This document shows positions 15,452-23,528 of a DNA stretch of 40,165 nt, piece after piece. A program made the translations under genes and the position numbers. Within the stretch, counting starts at the first letter, position 1, and each line of letters opens with the position of its first letter. The stretch covers positions 1 to 40,165 of the forward strand of contig JAAVAC010000026.1 in NCBI GenBank assembly GCA_014804265.1, written 5' to 3'. Source of the stretch: Lachnospiraceae bacterium. GTDB taxonomy: Bacteria > Bacillota > Clostridia > Lachnospirales > Lachnospiraceae. The notes under the pieces are model-generated. The model was not told where the DNA came from, ran no database searches, and saw only the letters and a program-made list of their open reading frames with translations.

Positions 15452-15710
15452 TGTGTATCGAAAGGCCCTTTGCCACTTGGAGAAGATTGCCTATATTCGG
15501 AAATAGTCGGGACAGCCTTCAGATGATTTTCAATATTCTAAAGGAAGAGGACACATTACCAAAAGGCATAGACTGAGACGAAACAGCAGCAGAGGGATGT
15601 GAAAGTCAGAAACGCCCAGAAGCCCAGGAAGCGGAGGGCTCTTCGATTCCCCCTCCTACGTCCTCCATCCAACCCCCTCCCCCCTTGATACTATAAATAG
15701 CGCAAATTTC
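15452..15710. other. intergenic stretch without a recognisable gene
   Basis: No ORF with a start signal is visible. It begins with the flank shared with repeat copy 3. Near its end is a GGAGGG/CCCTCC pair (15633-15656) followed by ACGTCCTCCATCC (15658-15670), which resembles the right-hand flank of the repeat copies and may be a remnant of another copy. The rest shows nothing I can name. Confidence 0.5.
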
Positions 15711-15739
15711 TTGCAACCAAACCACTAATATGCTATTCT
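15711..15739 (+). promoter_or_regulatory. promoter for the pseudokinase gene
   Basis: TTGCAA at 15711-15716, 17 bases, TATTCT at 15734-15739, with a TGC just before the -10 box (extended -10 form). The start codon is 85 bases downstream. Confidence 0.45.
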
Positions 15740-15824
15740 AATCCTATATTTTTAAAATTCATATTATAGAACCATCCAAAAATCAAATATCAGAAATTTC
15801 CGATAGAAAAGTAGAGGGCATTTT

Positions 15825-17282
15825 ATGGAACCAATCAAAGGACGGGCAATTCCGGTAAAGGAAAAGCTTTTGGAAAGATATCAGATTAAAGAAATACTGG
15901 GAGAAAACGGATTCAGCATTATCTATAAGGGTTATGATACTTTGCGGAATAAGAAAGTCATCATCAAGGAATTGTTTCCCGGTAAAATCGTGCGGAGGGA
16001 CCAGACAGAACATTATAAAGTGGAATGCATCCATTTTTCCAATGAGGCGGTATTTGAATCCATGAAGGAGCAGGTGATTCGGGAAGCCAAGGCATTGATC
16101 AAGCTTTATCCTTTGGAGGGAATTGCAAATGTGATTACCTTTTTTGAAGAAAACCAAACCGTATATACCATTTCCGAGTATATCGAAGGGGCTACCTTAG
16201 ATATCTTTTTAGAAGGAAAGAAAAATAGTAAGCTGCCGCTAAACTCTTTGCTCTATTTTTTTGAACCTTTGACAGACAGTCTGAAAAAGATTCATGAAGC
16301 AGGCTATATTCATGGGAAAATAAGACCGGATCAGATTATGGTCACAAAGAAAAACGGCGTTAAGCTGATAGGCTTTTGTGACCCTGTAGAGTCTGTGAAA
16401 AATCCGATGTTCGTAGAAGAAATGCTTCCAATCAGGAACAGCCGTTATACACCGGTGGAACTGTTCATGGAAGAGAGCAGTTTAAAAGCCGCAACGGATA
16501 TATATGGGCTGGCGGCTACGATTTATCACTGCATTACCGGAGTGGTTCCGCCGCATTTTTATGACAGGGTCCAGAGTACAGAAGTGATGAAAACACCAAA
16601 AGAATTGGGGATTCCGATAGAAAAGGAACAAAGCGAGGCGCTTATGGCGGGACTTGCTTCCCATGATTTTGAGCGTATTCAGTCGGTTGAGGAGTTTTTA
16701 GCAGGCTTTCTTGTGGAAAAACAGGAAGAGGAGCCAAAACAGAAAGCCCCCAAGCCTATTATCCTGTACAAAGAGCCTTTTGTATTCATCAGGCGGAAAA
16801 AAGGGGTGAAGGTAAGGCTGATTTTAGCTGCAGCCATGCTCGTAGCCTTCATCTGTCTGCTTCCCACAGGCATGAAAGAGGTTAAGGAATACCGGCTGCA
16901 CAGCTTTTATGAAAAGCTGCAGACATCCTCCGATTTTGAAAAATGTATGCTTTTAAGAGAAACCAGTGAGAAAGAGCGAAAAGTATATGCCAATGATTAT
17001 ACTGTTTTAGAAGAGGGGAAAGAGAATATTATCAAATATTATGACTGCAATAGAAAAGCAATCGTCACAAAGGAAGAAATGGATACTAACCAGAAATTCT
17101 ACTGCTATATCAGCGTTGATTTTCGGAAGAAAACAAGGGCTGTCTTAACATATTATGAACCGGAGCTTGTTACGATATGGGATATTGACCTTTTAAAAAC
17201 AGAAGCATATTTCCGGGTTACAAAGACTGCCTTGAAAGATGGACAGGTAGTGGATAGGGAAACTTTAGAGATCCTGCCGTAA
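15825..17282 (+). CDS. membrane-anchored Ser/Thr kinase-like protein, probable pseudokinase
   Basis: A 485-residue protein: an N-terminal eukaryotic-like kinase fold (about 18-295), one transmembrane helix (about 330-349), and an extracytoplasmic domain of about 135 residues with no recognised motif. The glycine loop GENGFS (26-31), Lys48 of VIIK and a helix-C Glu (REAKA) are present. The catalytic loop reads HGKIRPDQ (163-170), so the HRD aspartate is Lys165 and the Asn is Gln170. The DFG position reads GFC (183-185). All three catalytic residues are therefore lost, and ATP may be bound but phosphotransfer is unlikely. It differs from PrkC-type kinases, which carry PASTA domains. The start follows a weak GAGGG site. 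Confidence 0.85.
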   Translation: MEPIKGRAIPVKEKLLERYQIKEILGENGFSIIYKGYDTLRNKKVIIKELFPGKIVRRDQTEHYKVECIHFSNEAVFESMKEQVIREAKALIKLYPLEGIANVITFFEENQTVYTISEYIEGATLDIFLEGKKNSKLPLNSLLYFFEPLTDSLKKIHEAGYIHGKIRPDQIMVTKKNGVKLIGFCDPVESVKNPMFVEEMLPIRNSRYTPVELFMEESSLKAATDIYGLAATIYHCITGVVPPHFYDRVQSTEVMKTPKELGIPIEKEQSEALMAGLASHDFERIQSVEEFLAGFLVEKQEEEPKQKAPKPIILYKEPFVFIRRKKGVKVRLILAAAMLVAFICLLPTGMKEVKEYRLHSFYEKLQTSSDFEKCMLLRETSEKERKVYANDYTVLEEGKENIIKYYDCNRKAIVTKEEMDTNQKFYCYISVDFRKKTRAVLTYYEPELVTIWDIDLLKTEAYFRVTKTALKDGQVVDRETLEILP

Positions 17283-17321
17283 GCCATAAGAAGGTTTTTT
17301 ACAGGAATTCAAAGAAAAACC

Positions 17322-17350
17322 TTTCAAAAAGTAAAAAAATAGTATATACT
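17322..17350 (+). promoter_or_regulatory. promoter for the SEC-C gene
   Basis: TTTCAA at 17322-17327, 17 bases, TATACT at 17345-17350, in an AT-rich gap. A CCCG/CGGG mini-hairpin lies in the leader before the start at 17423. Confidence 0.4.
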
Positions 17351-17422
17351 ATACAAAGTTTTAACAGATGAAAGACCCGGTGGAGACGGGGAATATGAAA
17401 GGAAGACAAAGGAGTAATAGAA

Positions 17423-17929
17423 ATGGCATTATTAAAACAATGGCGGGATGTCGCCTATTCGGAAACCGCAAACAAAGGAGATTTACAAAGGCTTTGGGCC
17501 GCATATTTCCAGAAGGAAAAGGAAATTTATGAACAGCTTTTAACGAACCCGGACGAGGAAGTGAAGGGAACCGTAAAGGAGCTGGCAGAAAAATATAATG
17601 TTGAGCTTATGACTATGGTTGGATTTTTGGATGGAATCGATGAATCCTTAGTAGAGCCCAATCCAATCGAGGAAATGGAAGAGGACACTTTAGTCAGCCT
17701 GAAGTTTGACAAAGAGCGCCTTTATAAAAATATGGTGGCAGCAGGTGCGGACTGGCTTTATGAACTTGAGCAGTGGGATTCCATTTTTGATAAGGACAGG
17801 CAGAAGGAGCTTTACAAGGAACAGAAAAAGTCTACCACGATTGTAAAGGAAGAAAGAGTATATCCAAATGATCCATGTCCATGCGGCAGCGGCAAGAAGT
17901 ATAAAAAGTGCTGCGGCAGAAACAATTAG
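17423..17929 (+). CDS. SEC-C zinc-binding domain protein
   Basis: A 168-residue cytoplasmic protein. The last 20 residues are a SEC-C motif, [16 protein letters not shown], the zinc-binding tail also found at the end of SecA. The N-terminal 140 residues are helical and charged and match no family I can name. It lacks SecA ATPase motifs, so it is not a truncated SecA. AAGGAG precedes the ATG by about 9 bases. The C_GCAxxG_C_C gene starts 17 bases after its stop and is probably co-transcribed. Confidence 0.85.
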   Translation: MALLKQWRDVAYSETANKGDLQRLWAAYFQKEKEIYEQLLTNPDEEVKGTVKELAEKYNVELMTMVGFLDGIDESLVEPNPIEEMEEDTLVSLKFDKERLYKNMVAAGADWLYELEQWDSIFDKDRQKELYKEQKKSTTIVKEERVYPNDPCPCGSGKKYKKCCGRNN

Positions 17930-17946
17930 CCTGTCGGAGGAGCAAA

Positions 17947-18402
17947 ATGGAAAGCCGGGTAGAAGAGGCGGTTGCTTTGTTTAAGGAAGGATATAATTGT
18001 GCCCAGTCGGTATTTGGAGCTTATGCGGATTTATTCGGCATGGAGAAAGAAACGGCTTTAAAACTTGCAAGCCCTATGGGTGCCGGAATAGGACGCATGC
18101 GTGAGGTGTGTGGGACTGTTTCTGCAATGGCGCTTTTATCGGGCTTAAAGGATGGCAACATAGACCCGAAAGACCGGGAAGCAAAAACGAAGACCTACGA
18201 GCTCGTAAGAAACATGAGCGATGAATTTGCAGAGGAAAATGGAAGTATCATATGCAGAGAGCTTCTTGGTATTCTGAGCCGTGAGAAAAGTGCCATGCCT
18301 GCAGAGCGCACAGAGGAATATTATAAAGTACGGCCCTGCGTGAAGCTGGTGAGAAGCGCAGCGCAGATTGTAGAAAAAAAGCTGCTTTTGCAGGAAAGCT
18401 GA
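17947..18402 (+). CDS. C_GCAxxG_C_C family redox-type protein
   Basis: A 151-residue protein of the C_GCAxxG_C_C family, named for spaced cysteines. Visible are YNCAQSV near residue 18, REVCGTVSAMALLSGL near 55-70, IICRELLG, and RPCVKLV near the C-terminus. The conserved cysteines suggest a metal or redox role, with no proven reaction. It is cytoplasmic. The start at 17947 follows GGAGGAG (17936-17942); the frame is open 13 codons further upstream, but that part overlaps the SEC-C gene and has no ribosome site. Confidence 0.85.
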   Translation: MESRVEEAVALFKEGYNCAQSVFGAYADLFGMEKETALKLASPMGAGIGRMREVCGTVSAMALLSGLKDGNIDPKDREAKTKTYELVRNMSDEFAEENGSIICRELLGILSREKSAMPAERTEEYYKVRPCVKLVRSAAQIVEKKLLLQES

Positions 18403-18578
18403 TTGACTGGTAAAAGCAGTGTTATAGAGGATAAAAAAGATGTGGGTGCAATCTCTTTTTGTGGAAGGTAAAAGAGGGATAGGTGAAAAAAACCATAAAA
18501 AAGCAAAAGCCAAAACGTATCTTATACAAGAAATATGCAAGAAAATCTATTGGCAGGCTCAAGACGGAGGAAAAGGAA

Positions 18579-19472
18579 ATGAAGAGAAAAGCACTGGCAG
18601 CAGCATTCATGCTTCTATTATTTGTGGGAACATTTACCGCCTGTACCGGGGCGGGGAATGATGGAAAAATGCAAGAGGACCGGACGGGCATGATGGAACA
18701 GAAGGAAGAAGCCATATCGGAAGAAGCGGGAGAAGAGGACAAATCCAATATAGGGAGCGAAGAAAAAGAGGAAACGGAAATTCCGGAAACGATTCCGGAA
18801 GACAAAGAAGGAAATCAGGTTACCTATATGGGAAAAATCATTGAAAAACGTCAGGAAAGTGGAACTTATCTGATAGCAAGTGACGGGAGAGAAGGGCTTT
18901 TGGATGTTCATGTTTCGGAAACGAGTCTTATAGAAACCGGCAGCAGTATTACCAGTGATGCAATCGTGCCGGGAATGACCGTGGAAGTTACCTTTAACGG
19001 AATGGTGTTAGAATCCTATCCGGGACAGATCTATGCTTCCAAAATGGAAGTGATAAGCAGGGAAGATGATCTGGTAAGCCTGTATCTGGATATTCTAAAA
19101 CAGATTTATGAAAATGACGAAGCTTTGAACAGTGATATTACCATGATAGCAGTGGATCTTTCAAAGGCTGATAATCTGTCGAAAGGAGAAAAGGATGCGA
19201 TACTCTATCAGGCATGGCAGTTATTTGGAATGGAAGTGATTCCGGGAACCTATGAAGAATTAAAGGAACAGGGGTATATATCTTCGGATGGATATGATTT
19301 TCCAAACGGCGTCCTGTTAAAGATAGAGACACTACAAGTGGAGAATGACAGCTTTCAATTTGCAGCTTCAAAGTGGAGAAGCGGTACAGGGGCTATTTTC
19401 TATATGGACTGCAGGGCAGAGAAAAAAGAAGGGAAATATACATTTGAACTGGGGGGATTTGCAATTTCCTGA
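18579..19472 (+). CDS. putative lipoprotein
   Basis: A 297-residue secreted lipoprotein. The N-terminus MKRKALAAAFMLLLFVGTF is a signal peptide ending in the lipobox FTAC, with Cys21 as the likely lipidated residue. A Glu-rich linker (about 28-75) follows, then a beta-rich domain (about 80-160; GKIIEKRQESGTYLI) resembling small OB-like lipoprotein domains such as DUF3221, and a C-terminal alpha/beta domain (about 165-297). The function is unknown. The start at 18579 follows GGAGG by 8 bases; the frame is open 32 codons upstream but without a ribosome site, and that start would bury the signal peptide. Confidence 0.75.
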   Translation: MKRKALAAAFMLLLFVGTFTACTGAGNDGKMQEDRTGMMEQKEEAISEEAGEEDKSNIGSEEKEETEIPETIPEDKEGNQVTYMGKIIEKRQESGTYLIASDGREGLLDVHVSETSLIETGSSITSDAIVPGMTVEVTFNGMVLESYPGQIYASKMEVISREDDLVSLYLDILKQIYENDEALNSDITMIAVDLSKADNLSKGEKDAILYQAWQLFGMEVIPGTYEELKEQGYISSDGYDFPNGVLLKIETLQVENDSFQFAASKWRSGTGAIFYMDCRAEKKEGKYTFELGGFAIS

Positions 19473-19495
19473 TGGAATTAGATAAAAATTTCCTC

Positions 19496-19524
19496 TTTAC
19501 AATTTTGCAAAACAAGCATAAAAT
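19496..19524 (+). promoter_or_regulatory. promoter of the thrS T-box transcript
   Basis: TTTACA at 19496-19501, 17 bases, TAAAAT at 19519-19524. It precedes the T-box leader by about 40 bases. Confidence 0.55.
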
Positions 19525-19570
19525 ACAAATAAGCAAAATTTTAAAATCATTCTTATATGAGCAGAACACG

Positions 19571-19895
19571 TTGAAGAGAAGAGTAATCTGTGAAATGCAG
19601 CAGAGAGAGATGACGGTGGAATGCAGACGAATGGGCGGACATCCCATAGCAGGAAAGCAAAGAAGGATATCCCATACATTCCAGGGCAGTTCCCGGCGCT
19701 GAAAGCATCTTTACAGGAAGCAGATGAAAACTAACTCTGAGTGGCCCCAATCCGGTCCGGTGATTCCGTTACCATCAAATGAGAGGCTTTCATAAGCCGT
19801 ATCCGGTCAAAGCTGCCCGGCTGCGCAGAAGGCAAGCAGGGTGGAACCGCGTAGATTACGTCCCATGCACAGACTAAGTGCATGGGGCTTTTTTT
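19571..19895 (+). promoter_or_regulatory. T-box riboswitch leader of thrS
   Basis: The conserved T-box core AGGGTGGAACCGCG is at 19838-19851, followed by a terminator at 19862-19895. Upstream is a stem I region with GAGAGA and GGTGGAAT elements (about 19600-19625). On its 3' side, GAAAACTAACTCTGAGTGG contains an in-loop ACT at 19730-19732, a threonine codon that is the likely specifier. Uncharged tRNA-Thr would pair with this codon and with the T-box bulge and prevent termination, raising thrS expression when threonyl-tRNA is low. The specifier position is inferred by pattern, not folding. The 5' and 3' limits are approximate. Confidence 0.92.
19862..19895 (+). terminator. T-box regulated terminator
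   Basis: CCCATGCAC (19862-19870) pairs with GTGCATGGG (19879-19887), a 9-bp perfect stem, then C and seven T residues (19889-19895). Its upstream side is the one competed for by the antiterminator. Confidence 0.9.
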
Positions 19896-19965
19896 ATTCA
19901 TAGGAAACTTCCCATGCAAAGGAAATCAGAAAAGAAAAATCAAGGAAAGAAAGAGGAGAAAAAGC

Positions 19966-21924
19966 ATGAAGATTACATTAAAGGATGGTTCCGTAAAGGA
20001 ATATGCCCAGTCTATGAGCGTATATGACATTGCCCTTGATATCAGCGAAGGGCTGGCAAGAGCTGCCTGCGCCGGTGAGCTGAATGGCGAAGTGGTAGAT
20101 TTAAGAACTATGGTAGAAAAGGATTGTGAGTTAAATATTCTGACTGCCAATGATAAGGCAGGTCTTTCCACCATCCGCCATACTGCTTCCCATGTTCTGG
20201 CAGAAGCTGTAAAACGGTTATATCCCAATGTGAAGCTGGCAATCGGTCCTTCCATTGATACAGGCTTTTATTATGACTTTGAAGCAGAGCCTTTTTCCAG
20301 AGAAGATCTGGATAACATAGAAGGAGAAATGAAAAAAATCATTAAAGAAGGGGCAAAGCTTGAAAAATTCACCCTGCCAAGAGAAGAAGCTATAAAATTC
20401 ATGGAAGAAAAAGATGAGCCTTACAAGGTAGAGCTGATCCGGGACCTTCCGGAGGATGCGGTGATTTCTTTTTATAGCCAGGGAGAATTTACAGACCTTT
20501 GTGCAGGACCTCATTTAATGAGTACAAAAGGAATCAAGGCATTTAAGCTGATTTCTTCTTCCGGAGCTTATTGGAGAGGAAAATCCGAAAATGCCATGCT
20601 TCAGAGAATTTACGGAACTGCTTTCAACAAAAAGGATGAATTAAAGGAATATTTAGAGCATTTAGAAGACATTAAGAAACGTGACCATAATAAGCTTGGA
20701 CGTGAAATGGAGCTGTTTACCACTGTGGATGTGATTGGGCAGGGACTTCCTCTTTTGATGCCAAAGGGCGCCAAGATCATTCAGACCATGCAGCGCTGGG
20801 TAGAGGATGAGGAAGAAAAGAGAGGCTATATCCGTACTAAGACTCCTCTTATGGCAAAAAGCGACCTGTACCGGATTTCCGGACACTGGGATCACTACAA
20901 GGAAGGCATGTTCGTGCTGGGAGATGAGGAAACGGATAAAGAAGTATTTGCTCTTCGTCCCATGACCTGTCCGTTCCAGTATTATGTATATAAAGCAAGC
21001 CAGAAGTCCTACCGGGATCTGCCGCTGCGCTACGGCGAGACTTCTACGTTGTTCCGTAATGAGGACTCCGGTGAAATGCACGGACTTACCCGTGTCCGCC
21101 AGTTTACCATTTCGGAAGGACATCTGATCGTAAGGCCGGATCAGATGGTGGAAGAGTTCAAGGGTTGTCTTGCCCTGGCGAAATACTGTCTGGATACCTT
21201 AGGAGTATCAGAGGACGTAACCTACCGGTTATCCAAATGGGATCCCAATAATCAGGAAAAGTATGTAGGAAGCGCCCAGGTCTGGGAGGAGACGCAGGGA
21301 CATATCCGGAACATTTTACAGGAATTGGAAATTCCTTTTACGGAAGAAGAGGGAGAAGCTGCATTTTACGGACCGAAAGTGGATATTCAGGCAAAGAATG
21401 TTTACGGAAAAGAAGATACTATGATTACCATTCAGTGGGATGCGGTTTTAGCAGAGCAGTTTGACATGTATTATGTGGATCAGAATGGAGAAAAAGTACG
21501 TCCCTATATTATCCACAGAACTGCTATGGGATGCTATGAAAGAACTCTGGCATGGCTGATTGAAAAATATGCAGGGAAGTTCCCTACATGGCTTTGCCCG
21601 GAGCAGGTGCGGGTACTTCCGATTTCTGAAAAATATGTGGATTATGCAAAGAGCGTGGAGGCAAAATTAAAAGAAAACGGAATCCTTTGTACACTGGATA
21701 ACCGTTCCGAGAAAATCGGTTATAAGATTCGGGAAACCCGTCTGGCAAAAGTACCGTATATGTTAGTGGTAGGGCAGAAGGAAGAAGAGGAAAACCTTGT
21801 TTCCGTAAGAAGCCGTTTTGCAGGAGACGAGGGGCAAAAATCCCTGGATACCTTTATTGATGAGATTTCAAGGGAAATCCGGACAAAAGAAATCCGAAAA
21901 GAAGTAGTAGAAGAAAGCAAATAA
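19966..21924 (+). CDS. thrS: threonyl-tRNA synthetase
   Basis: A 652-residue class II synthetase that charges tRNA-Thr. The order is an N-terminal TGS domain (about 1-62), the second additional/editing domain with HTASHVLAEAV and TDLCAGPHL (about 65-225), the catalytic core with motif 2 (FRNEDSGEMHGLTRVRQFT) and motif 3 (HRTAMGCYERTLAWLIE), and the C-terminal anticodon-binding domain (about 540-645). Zinc ligands are visible as Cys in MTCPFQ, His in MHGLTR and His in IIHRTA. The start at 19966 follows AGAGGAG; the frame is open 28 codons upstream into the T-box terminator and is not coding there. Expression is controlled by the T-box. Confidence 0.97.
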   Translation: MKITLKDGSVKEYAQSMSVYDIALDISEGLARAACAGELNGEVVDLRTMVEKDCELNILTANDKAGLSTIRHTASHVLAEAVKRLYPNVKLAIGPSIDTGFYYDFEAEPFSREDLDNIEGEMKKIIKEGAKLEKFTLPREEAIKFMEEKDEPYKVELIRDLPEDAVISFYSQGEFTDLCAGPHLMSTKGIKAFKLISSSGAYWRGKSENAMLQRIYGTAFNKKDELKEYLEHLEDIKKRDHNKLGREMELFTTVDVIGQGLPLLMPKGAKIIQTMQRWVEDEEEKRGYIRTKTPLMAKSDLYRISGHWDHYKEGMFVLGDEETDKEVFALRPMTCPFQYYVYKASQKSYRDLPLRYGETSTLFRNEDSGEMHGLTRVRQFTISEGHLIVRPDQMVEEFKGCLALAKYCLDTLGVSEDVTYRLSKWDPNNQEKYVGSAQVWEETQGHIRNILQELEIPFTEEEGEAAFYGPKVDIQAKNVYGKEDTMITIQWDAVLAEQFDMYYVDQNGEKVRPYIIHRTAMGCYERTLAWLIEKYAGKFPTWLCPEQVRVLPISEKYVDYAKSVEAKLKENGILCTLDNRSEKIGYKIRETRLAKVPYMLVVGQKEEEENLVSVRSRFAGDEGQKSLDTFIDEISREIRTKEIRKEVVEESK

Positions 21925-21933
21925 AAAGCAAAG

Positions 21934-21980
21934 AAAAGGACCGGGCATGAGTTCATGGAAATCATGCCCAAGTCCTTTTT
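21934..21980 (+). terminator. terminator after thrS
   Basis: AAAAGGAC..GGGCATGA pairs with TCATGCCC..GTCCTTTT, a long interrupted stem, followed by T residues. Confidence 0.85.
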
Positions 21981-22099
21981 ATAATAAAAAAATATTTCAA
22001 ATCCGCATAAAAAAGAAAATGCCACCAATACTACATATAGGAACATTTCTGTTCTACACGAGACAAGAACATTGAAAGGAAAATATAGGAGGTTTATTT

Positions 22100-22414
22100 A
22101 TGGCAGTATTAAAATGTGCGGTGGATACTTGTTCTTATAACAAGAGCGACTGTTGTTGTAAGGGTGACATTATGGTAGGTGGAAAACATGCGGAAAATAC
22201 AGAAGAAACCTGTTGTGATTCTTTCAGGGAGCAGGGAAGGGATAGCTTTGTAAGCGCCTTGGACCATCCTTGCCAGACAATCAGCATCGACTGTGAGGCG
22301 ACCAAATGTATATACAATGCAAACTATAAATGCCATGCGGAAAAGGTTGATATCAAAGGTTGCAATGCGTGTGACTGCAGGCAGACTTCCTGTGGTACTT
22401 TTCGGGAAAAATAA
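22100..22414 (+). CDS. DUF1540 protein with two cysteine-rich domains
   Basis: A 104-residue cysteine-rich protein with two DUF1540 units. The first is C-x4-C-x6-CCC (about residues 6-20), ending in TCCDSF near 38-43. The second is C-x4-C-x7-C (about 65-78), ending in CGTF near 98-101. These domains are thought to bind metal; their role is unknown, though they are common in Clostridia and often linked to sporulation or spore coats. No signal peptide. The ribosome site ATAGGAGG lies 8-9 bases before the ATG. It stands alone between two terminators. Confidence 0.88.
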   Translation: MAVLKCAVDTCSYNKSDCCCKGDIMVGGKHAENTEETCCDSFREQGRDSFVSALDHPCQTISIDCEATKCIYNANYKCHAEKVDIKGCNACDCRQTSCGTFREK

Positions 22415-22440
22415 GAGACAGAGTCTGTCTGAAAAAACTT

Positions 22441-22479
22441 GCGGCAGAGGAGCCATCCCCATTCTTCTGCCGCTGTTTT
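22441..22479 (+). terminator. terminator after the DUF1540 gene
   Basis: GCGGCAGA (22441-22448) pairs with TCTGCCGC (22466-22473), a perfect 8-bp stem, followed by TGTTTT. Confidence 0.75.
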
Positions 22480-22514
22480 GCGTCTATAGTTCTAAAATCT
22501 GTATGACAATCCCA

Positions 22515-22543
22515 TTGCTATTTTTTATATTTTCCATTATAAT
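22515..22543 (+). promoter_or_regulatory. promoter for the DUF2156 gene
   Basis: TTGCTA at 22515-22520, exactly 17 bases, TATAAT at 22538-22543. Confidence 0.6.
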
Positions 22544-22634
22544 AAACCCTTAATGGCATAATAAACTTACCTATAAATGGAAATCCTAAAGAGGATCATA
22601 AAGGAAAACGGAAAGAAAAGGACGGAGAAAAACT

Positions 22635-23528
22635 ATGTCGGGAATACAGTGGAAACAAATAACGCTCGAAGATGAGTCAATAATCAAAAGCTATTATGAA
22701 AAAGAACAGTCCAGAAGCTGTGAGTATACCTTTGCCAATAATCTGTTATGGTCTCCCCATTACCAAACAAAATATGCAGTCATAGAAGATATGCTGGTAT
22801 TTATTTCCTCGGAAGAAACATTTTCCGTAAGCTTTCCTTTGGGGGATGGAAATAGAAAGAGGGTAATGGAAGTGCTTTTTTCTTATTTTGAGGAAATGGG
22901 AAAGTCTTTCAGGATGCATATGGTAACTCCGGACCAGTTTCAGGAGTTGGAAGCGCTTTATCCAGGGAAGTTTCGGATTGAATACGATCGGGATGCTGCG
23001 GATTATATTTATGAATCGGAGAAATTGATTTCTTTATCAGGAAAAAAGCTTCACAGCAAACGCAATCATTTAAACCGATTTAAGGAAGAACATGCCAACT
23101 GGCAATATGAATCCATAACGGCGGAAAACAAACAGGAATGCCTGGAAATGGCAGAGAAGTGGCGGGAATTGAATGGCTGCGAAGAGGACGAAGGGAAAGA
23201 AGCGGAGTTTTGTGTTACGCTAAACGCCTTGAAAAATATGGAAAGGCTTGGACTGAAAGGCGGATTGATACGCATGGATGGAGAAGTGATTGCGTTTTCT
23301 TTGGGAGAACCGGTATGTAGGGATACGTTTGTAGTCCATATTGAAAAGGCATATGCGCATATACAAGGCGCTTATCCGATTATCAACCAGCAATTCGCAG
23401 AGCATGAAGCGGCGGATTATCAATATGTGAATCGGGAAGAAGACATGGGGGCAGAAGGGCTTAGAAAGGCAAAGCTCTCTTACCGGCCTGTATTTTTGCA
23501 GGAAAAGGGATTAGTCACTTTTCAATAA
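22635..23528 (+). CDS. DUF2156 / phosphatidylglycerol lysyltransferase-type domain protein
   Basis: A 297-residue soluble protein of the DUF2156 family, which shares the double GNAT-like fold of the MprF catalytic domain that transfers amino acids from tRNA to lipid. The N-terminal half includes the CEYTFANNLLW pattern. The C-terminal half has KLHSKRNHLNRFKEE and the terminal EEDMGAEGLRKAKLSYRP, both typical of the family. There is no flippase or membrane region, so it is not a full MprF, and the substrate is unknown. The ribosome site is GGACGGAG. Its last 18 bases overlap the 3' end of the convergent AraC gene. Confidence 0.85.
   Translation: MSGIQWKQITLEDESIIKSYYEKEQSRSCEYTFANNLLWSPHYQTKYAVIEDMLVFISSEETFSVSFPLGDGNRKRVMEVLFSYFEEMGKSFRMHMVTPDQFQELEALYPGKFRIEYDRDAADYIYESEKLISLSGKKLHSKRNHLNRFKEEHANWQYESITAENKQECLEMAEKWRELNGCEEDEGKEAEFCVTLNALKNMERLGLKGGLIRMDGEVIAFSLGEPVCRDTFVVHIEKAYAHIQGAYPIINQQFAEHEAADYQYVNREEDMGAEGLRKAKLSYRPVFLQEKGLVTFQ

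Noticed and set aside
17297-17325. AAGGTTTTT/AAAAACCTT inverted repeat after the pseudokinase as a terminator
   Set aside because: The stem is AT-rich and is followed by an A-run rather than a T-run on the coding strand, so termination is not supported.
19472-19702. A 76-codon ORF after the lipoprotein gene
   Set aside because: It lies over the promoter and stem I of the T-box leader and has no start signal of its own.
22635-23528. Calling the DUF2156 protein MprF
   Set aside because: It has only the soluble catalytic-type domain and none of the membrane flippase helices.
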